A stretch of 64,000 nucleotides of DNA, from assembly GCA_018343915.1 (NCBI GenBank), contig JABRWF010000007.1, positions 2,666,001 through 2,730,000 on the forward strand, in the 5' to 3' direction. Numbering within the stretch: position 1 is the stretch's first letter; the number at the start of each line of letters is the position of its first letter. The position numbers and the translations under genes were made by a program. The DNA comes from Agroathelia rolfsii (lineage: Eukaryota; Basidiomycota; Agaricomycetes; Amylocorticiales; Amylocorticiaceae). Below the pieces are notes generated by a model. It searched no databases, was not told where the DNA came from, and saw only the letters and a program-made list of their open reading frames with translations. Positions 59,156-64,000 of the stretch are shown piece by piece.

Positions 59156-59999
59156 TGTCATGAGAAGGGAATTTTCGCCGATTTTTTGGTTATTTTCTTG
59201 TATTATTTGGACTAGTATTTAATTAGTTATGACATTTTCTTTCTTTTTCTTCTATTTTCCTTATAAAATTACCCTTTAGGGCGTGGACTATGGGCAGTGC
59301 AGTGGTCATGTGATTAGCCCTCACGTGTTCCAAGCCGCATGTTACAGGAGTAATCTCAGGGCTGCGCGTACTTCTATTTCACCATCACGCACAGCCCAGG
59401 AACACAGCCTTCCTTCCCTGAGCAATTCCTAATGATTACCGGTATCGGTCCGGAAATGGATCTCCACACAGATGCCCAGTGGAGCTAGGGTAAAAGCTCT
59501 TTCCCTGCATTGCCACATTTACGCTTCTATTTCCCTCTGTGCATGGACCATCAAAGCTGCGCATGGACCTCTCAGTAGTAGTATAAATAAAGCATGTAAC
59601 TTGTCCTGAAGAGCTTAGCTTTGACCTCTTCACCTTCAGGCAAGTAAAAGTCTTGTATTCCATAAGCTGATTACTAATAAAAACTTCGCCTTCAGGGTAT
59701 TTTCCTTTTGGCCTAGGCCCTACGTCCTAGCCTCTTCCCTTTCTCTCTCTGTAATCACTTGTAGGCGGTACAAATCCCCCAGTAAGACTTGCGTGTGATA
59801 CGTTCCCTAAGAGCATCGAATAAGTGTGAGCTAAGAAAGTACCCGGCCCCTCTTCAATAGATATAAGAGTAGGGTATCTGTGGGAACACTCGCACTTAGG
59901 TACTTCAACACTTAATCGTTAAGAGTGTATTGTTTGGTTGTGCACACTAGTAGGCTCTCCACGCCCAACGTCGCATAGTTAAGGAGTATACCCTTGACA
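59156..59999 (+). repeat. Level 3: solo LTR of family B in D 3' LTR
   Basis: 844 bp, TGTCATGAGAAGGG...CCTTGACA, flanked by CTTAG (59151-59155 and 60000-60004). Confidence 0.88.
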
Positions 60000-60155
60000 C
60001 TTAGGTTGAGTTTTAGTAACAAGAGTCTGGTGTGCTCTTGACATATCGCATCTATTTGTCGGCGTACCATGACCAAGTACAATGACAAGCAGAATAAAAT
60101 CTTGCTTATTATATTGATTCTAGCTGGCTGGCTCGCTTGACAAAATAACATAGGA

Positions 60156-60358
60156 GGTGTTGAGCTTAGAGTGACCCACTCAAGGAGGAGCTCTGTAAAA
60201 ATAGCCTACAATAGTGGCTTAATTGATATATGTAATAGAAGCATCTAATCAAACCATATATGGTAGTTATTCAACTACCTTCCATATATAGAACAAATAT
60301 AGTAGTGTATAGCCACAGACTTTAGACCTGCCCTAAATACTTTGTAGTATATAGAAAG
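60156..60358. other. Old host sequence between two transposon nests
   Basis: About 200 bp of non-repetitive AT-rich DNA with no gene seen. It lies to the right of the solo Copia LTR and was once adjacent to the sequence left of 23627. Confidence 0.55.
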
Positions 60359-61374
60359 TGTTATGAGTTGGACATTTTTCACATTTTCTCTACGAACATG
60401 TACATATTTTTATTGTATTTTTACGATTTTATTTGAACTAGTTATGGACAAAATACCTTGCAGGCAACATCTTGACGCGCGTGTGACTGGCTGTGTTAGC
60501 CCCACGTGACAGGAGTGCTCATGACAAGAGTATATTAGGAAGGCGGAGTCTAGATCATTCCTTTTCACCAAAAGGTCTAGACTCAGGAACCAGGGACATT
60601 CTGATCACTGTGCAATTACTAAGGAGTACTAGACTCATCATTCCGATTGGTTGCTCATTGGACTTAGTCACAAAGCACTGCCCCTACATTTTACATGTTC
60701 CTGCTTACAAACCCCGGCTGCACACAGACCATCAAGGCTGCACACAGGCCCTTCATTTTATGTATAAATACAAGCCTGTAGCCCTTACCTGAACCTTAGC
60801 TTCAACCTTTTCGCCTTCAGGTAAGGGCACCCCCCCATTTGTATACTTACATAAGAACTAATATATTTTCGCCTTCAGGCTTATACACGTCCTAGCCCAC
60901 CTCTCTCCCTTACATCTCTTCCCTACTAAGGTATAAGGCCTTAAGGGCATCTTAGTAGGAATCTACGTAAGCCTTGTTATAAGAAGGCAAATAAGTCATA
61001 AGCCCTCAATACACAGAGGCAATTGTGCATGATACAAAAGCCCTATTCATTTAGGCCTAGGCAGTAAAAAGTCCTAGTGAGTGTCTGTTGATCACGGAGG
61101 GCTAAGCCACCTATCCTGAGTAAGAAACAGTATAAGGATTTATTAGACGTGAAGAGAGCACACGAGAAATCTTTGGATCAGAGTACCGATTGCAATCCTA
61201 GCATAGTAGATCTCAAGACTGTCCTATTACAACTGGTAGCAATGGGAGCATGTGAGCACTCAAATTAAGAAATACCAAACTAGTAGTGGACATAAAACCT
61301 AGCCTTACAGCCTGCCTGCGTGCCTTACAAGCAGGTTGTCCCTTTTGGTATTGTCAAGTGCATAAGCCTTGACA
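60359..61374 (+). repeat. 5' LTR of element A2
   Basis: TGTTATGAGTTGGAC...GCCTTGACA. It keeps the dyad GCCCTTACCTGAA / TTCAGGTAAGGGC and TATAAATA. It is distinct from the element A LTRs by many substitutions and small indels. Confidence 0.88.
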
Positions 61375-61793
61375 TTAGGTCAAAGCTAAACCTAAACCAC
61401 TGTTGAGCCTCACTCCAGTGTGCAGATTGATCCTCTGCTAATTAGCACAAGCAAAGACATTCTTTTACATATGTTTCTTTTGTTAAATTTGCATTGGGCT
61501 TGAACTGTTTGCAGAAGCAATTAGCTGGGATTTAATACCCAGTTTTAACCTGTTCAGATTTAGGCTTGGGAGTACCTATACATTCTAGGGAAACCTTGTG
61601 TCGTTACCCAAAGGCACTACTGCAGGGTTAGCCTGTTGCTTCTAGGGACACCTCTTTAGGTGCAAAACTGCTTGCCCAATCAAATCTTTTGCATTTCTTT
61701 TAAATCCTTATGTTACCAGAGGCACTCCGCTTGGTGCCTGAAGAGTTTGAAGAAGACAAAGGAATCCATGTCAAGCCTTAGCTCCACAAGTAT

Positions 61794-63004
61794 ATGAGCC
61801 AATCCAGAAAAGGAAAGGCACCTGTACAACCTGCGCCCAAGACCTCTACACGACCTTCCATATCCGCTCCAGCCCCTCAGCCAACCTTTTCTCAACCTCC
61901 AAAAGTACCTACTCCGCCTAAGCTTCCTTCTGTCAAGGGTACACTCCTTGACTTGATGAAATCGCAGGTCAACACCCACAAATGACTCTAAGCACAATGA
62001 ATGTCCATCTTAACACTAAATACTTTGAAGTACCTAAATACAAGTGTTCCCACAGCTATCACACCCTTATATCTATTGAAGGGGGACCAGGTACTTTCTT
62101 AGCTTGCACTTAATTGTTGCTCTTATGTTTCACACGCATACACAAGGGGATTTGCACCTCCTCCGAGTTAATGGATGAGAGAGAGAGAGATAGGGGGGGG
62201 GGGGCTAAGACGAAAGGCCTAGGCCTAAGAGATTAGTACCCTGAAGGCAAAGAATTTTTATTAGTAATCTATGTAAGGGGGTACAACCTGGGGTTTACTT
62301 GCCTGAAGGCAAAGAGGTCAAAGCTAAGCTCTTCAGAACAAGTTACATGCACTATTTATACTAATATAAAATGGTCTGTGTGCAGCATGGATGGTCTGTG
62401 CACAGAGGGAAATAGAAGTATAAAATGTGGCAATGCAGGGAAAGAACTTTTACCCTAACTCCACCGGGCATCCGTGTGGAGATCCGTTTCCGGACCGATA
62501 CTGGTAATTGTTAGGAATTGTTCAGGGAAGGAAGGCTGTGTTCCTGGGCTATGCATAATGGAGAAAGTGGAAGTGTGCATAGCCCCAAGATTACTCCTGT
62601 GACATGTGGCTTGGAACATGTGAGGGCCAATCACATGACCACTGTACTGCCCATAGTCCACGCCCTGAAGGGTAATTTTCTTAAGATAAAAATGAAAAAA
62701 GAAAAGAAAATGCGATAACTAAATAAATAATTGTCCAAATAATACAAGAAAATAGCCGAAAAATTGGCAAAAATTCCCTTCTCATGACACCTTCTCCTCC
62801 TAAACCAGCAACACCTGAAGAATCCAAGGAGGAAGAAGACGACAAAGAAGAACCTGAGGAAGAGTACCCCTCCCCATCCGACTTCTGTCTTCCTGAACCT
62901 ATACCAGAACCCATTGCATCCTGCACCCGTTCTTGCATTCCTACCCCTGTTGTTACACCTAAAATCCATACCCCTGTTCCAACCCCACATACCCATACTC
63001 CTGC
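61794..63004 (+). pseudogene. gag: A2 gag N-terminus, interrupted
   Basis: The ATG at 61794 gives MSQSRKGKAPVQPAPK, matching element A gag. It is cut at 61930 by a solo LTR and resumes at 62795 (SPPKPATPEESKEEEDDKEE) up to 63004, where a second LTR begins. The capsid is not reached in the window. Confidence 0.8.
61931..62789 (-). repeat. Solo LTR of family B (reversed) in A2 gag
   Basis: 859 bp, minus-strand TGTCATGAGAAGG...CCCTTGACA, flanked by CCTTC (61926-61930 and 62790-62794). A run of G (near 62196) is within. Confidence 0.88.
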
Positions 63005-64000
63005 TGTCAAGGCTTACGCGCTTGACTCTACCAAAAGACACAACCTGCTGTAAGGTACACAGGCGGGCTGTAAAGCCGGGTTTTATGTGTACGACTTGTT
63101 TGGTATTCTATTTCAGACACCCACGTGCTCCCGTTGCTACCTTTTGTAATAGTATACACTAAGCTCTACTTTGCTAAGATTGTGATCGGTACTCTAGCCA
63201 GAGGCTTCCCGTGTACTCTCTTCGCGTCAAATAAAGCTTATTGTATTTCTTACTGAGGATAGGCGGCTTAGCCCTCCGTGGTCTACGTAATGTCTGCTAG
63301 GGCTTATTACTGCCTAGGCCTAAATGAATAGGGCTTTTATCACACGGGCGCCCTCTGATGTATTAGGGACTTAAAGACTTATAAGCCTTCTTGTATCAAG
63401 GCCTTTGGTATGCTTACTAAGATGCCCTAAAGGCCTTACTCTTAGTAAGGAAAGAGAGAGAGGGGGTGTGGGCTAGGACTTAAGTAAGCCTGAAGGCAAG
63501 ATAATATATTAGCTTATGTAAATACAAAATGGGGGGTGCCCTTACCTGAAGGCAAGAAGGTCGAAGCTAAAGTTCAGGTAAGGGTTACATGCTTGTATTT
63601 ATACATAAGTGAAAGGGCCCGTGCGCAGCCTTGATGGTCTGTGCGCAGCCGGGGTTCGTAAGCGGGAACATGTCAAATGCAGGGGCAGTGCTTTGTGCCT
63701 AAGTCCGATGAGCATCCGATCGGAATGATGAGTCTAGTACTCCTTAGTAATTGCACAGTGATCGGAACGACCCTGGTTCCTGAGTCTAGACCTTTTGATG
63801 AAGAGGAATGATCTAGACTCCGCCTTCCTAATATACTCTTGTCACAAGCACTCCTGTCACGTGGGGCTAACACAGCTAGTCACACGCGCGTCAAGATGTC
63901 GCCTGCAAGGTATTTTGTCCATAACTCCATGAATAAAAATCGTAAAAATATAATAAAAATATGTACAGATACGTAAAGAAAATGCGAAAAATGTCCAACT
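63005..64000 (-). repeat. Family A LTR (reversed), runs off window
   Basis: Minus-strand LTR ending TTGACA at 63005. The window ends about 7 bases before its expected TGTTATG start. The dyad (CCCTTACCTGAA / TTCAGGTAAGGG) and AGCTTCGACCT are intact. Whether it is solo or the 3' LTR of a reversed element cannot be told here. Confidence 0.85.

Larger units (their letters stand above)
23730..60043 (+). mobile_element. Level 2: Ty3/Gypsy chromovirus element D
   Basis: Element D is flanked by TATCG at 23725-23729 and 60044-60048. Its 5' LTR is scattered over 23730-24036, 49300-49453, 50721-50898 and 51750-52092 (982 bp in total). Its 3' LTR is 58213-59155 plus 60005-60043 (982 bp). The equal lengths after removing every insertion support the reconstruction. 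The internal region is 52093-58212, with a solo C LTR inside. Order is gag, protease, RT, RNase H, integrase, chromodomain. All frames are broken, so it is dead. Confidence 0.88.
58213..60043 (+). repeat. 3' LTR of element D, split by a solo B LTR
   Basis: 58213-59155 plus 60005-60043 (982 bp). It begins TGTTACGAGTTGC and ends GCTCTTGACA. TATATAA (58548-58554) lies 35 bases before AGATTTGTTCT (58583-58593). The dyad TACCTGAAGAC (58569-58579) / GTCTTCAGGTA (58598-58608) is perfect. Confidence 0.9.
23627..60150 (+). repeat. Level 1: solo Copia-type LTR split by the nest
   Basis: The left part (23627-23729) begins TGTTGGAATAGCAATCC and the right part (60049-60150) ends GGCTGGCTCGCTTGACAAAATAACA-like. 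Joined, they make a 205-bp LTR homologous along its length to the 193-bp LTR of the miniature element at 24699-26207 read on the minus strand (TGTTGGAATGGGCAATCC...GGCTGGCTCGCTTTTCTCACA-like). TAGGA at 23622-23626 and at 60151-60155 is the target duplication, so this is a solo LTR. Everything between 23730 and 60048 was inserted later. Confidence 0.85.
60359..64000 (+). mobile_element. Second element of family A (A2), incomplete in window
   Basis: 5' LTR 60359-61374 (1016 bp), self-priming-type leader, and the gag start. It is interrupted by a solo B LTR (61931-62789) and then by a reversed A-family LTR from 63005 that leaves the window. The site after the LTR is AGGTCAAAGCT against AGCTTCAACCT in the LTR, two mismatched positions that are both transitions. 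Confidence 0.85.

Overview
The window is nuclear DNA of a filamentous basidiomycete, most likely an Agaricomycete. Genes are dense and carry many introns of about 50-75 nt with GT/GC-AG borders. A tandem set of AA9 lytic polysaccharide monooxygenases is present, and the repeats are fungal chromodomain Ty3/Gypsy elements. I cannot fix the genus from sequence alone.

Left part (1-23.6 kb), ordinary gene space. Three tandem secreted AA9 LPMO genes (1214-2495, 4291-5610, 7624-8933) share gene structure and promoter layout. Next is a divergent pair: a PIG-X/Pbn1 GPI-mannosyltransferase subunit (minus) and a bifunctional 6-phosphofructo-2-kinase/fructose-2,6-bisphosphatase (plus). A large mitochondrial PPR protein (plus) follows, then a two-thioredoxin-domain membrane PDI (minus) divergent from a Cgi121 KEOPS subunit (plus). 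Cgi121 converges, with only 7 bp between stop codons, on a coilin-like protein (minus).

Right part (23.6-64 kb), a retrotransposon nest that I could unpack from target-site duplications (TSDs). Level 1: a solo Copia LTR (23627-60150, TSD TAGGA). Level 2: Gypsy element D (23730-60043, TSD TATCG, LTRs 982/982 bp). Level 3, inside D: Gypsy element A (24037-49294, TSD CTATG, LTRs 1012/1012 bp), solo LTR F, two solo B LTRs and a solo C LTR. Level 4, inside A: a miniature Copia-like element with identical 193-bp LTRs (TSD GGAGG) and reversed Gypsy element B1 (31887-48109, TSD TAGGA); inside F, a solo B LTR. Level 5, inside B1: element B2 (33772-41817, TSD TAAAG) and a solo A LTR. Level 6, inside B2: a CpG-rich solo LTR E (TSD ATCGT). 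A second nest starts at 60359 and leaves the window.

The Gypsy elements have gag, then protease-RT-RNaseH-integrase-chromodomain. Pol lies in the -1 frame behind a conserved G GGT TTT slippery heptamer at the gag stop. Families A, B and D carry, 2 nt after the 5' LTR, an 11-nt segment complementary to an 11-mer that sits 35-36 nt downstream of the TATA box of their own LTR. This is the arrangement of Tf1-type self-priming. In every family that 11-mer lies in the loop of a conserved dyad and is followed by what looks like a 57-61 nt spliceosomal intron inside the LTR. All Gypsy coding regions are broken, chiefly by C-to-T/G-to-A type stops, and the two LTRs of element A differ, by eye, only by transitions.
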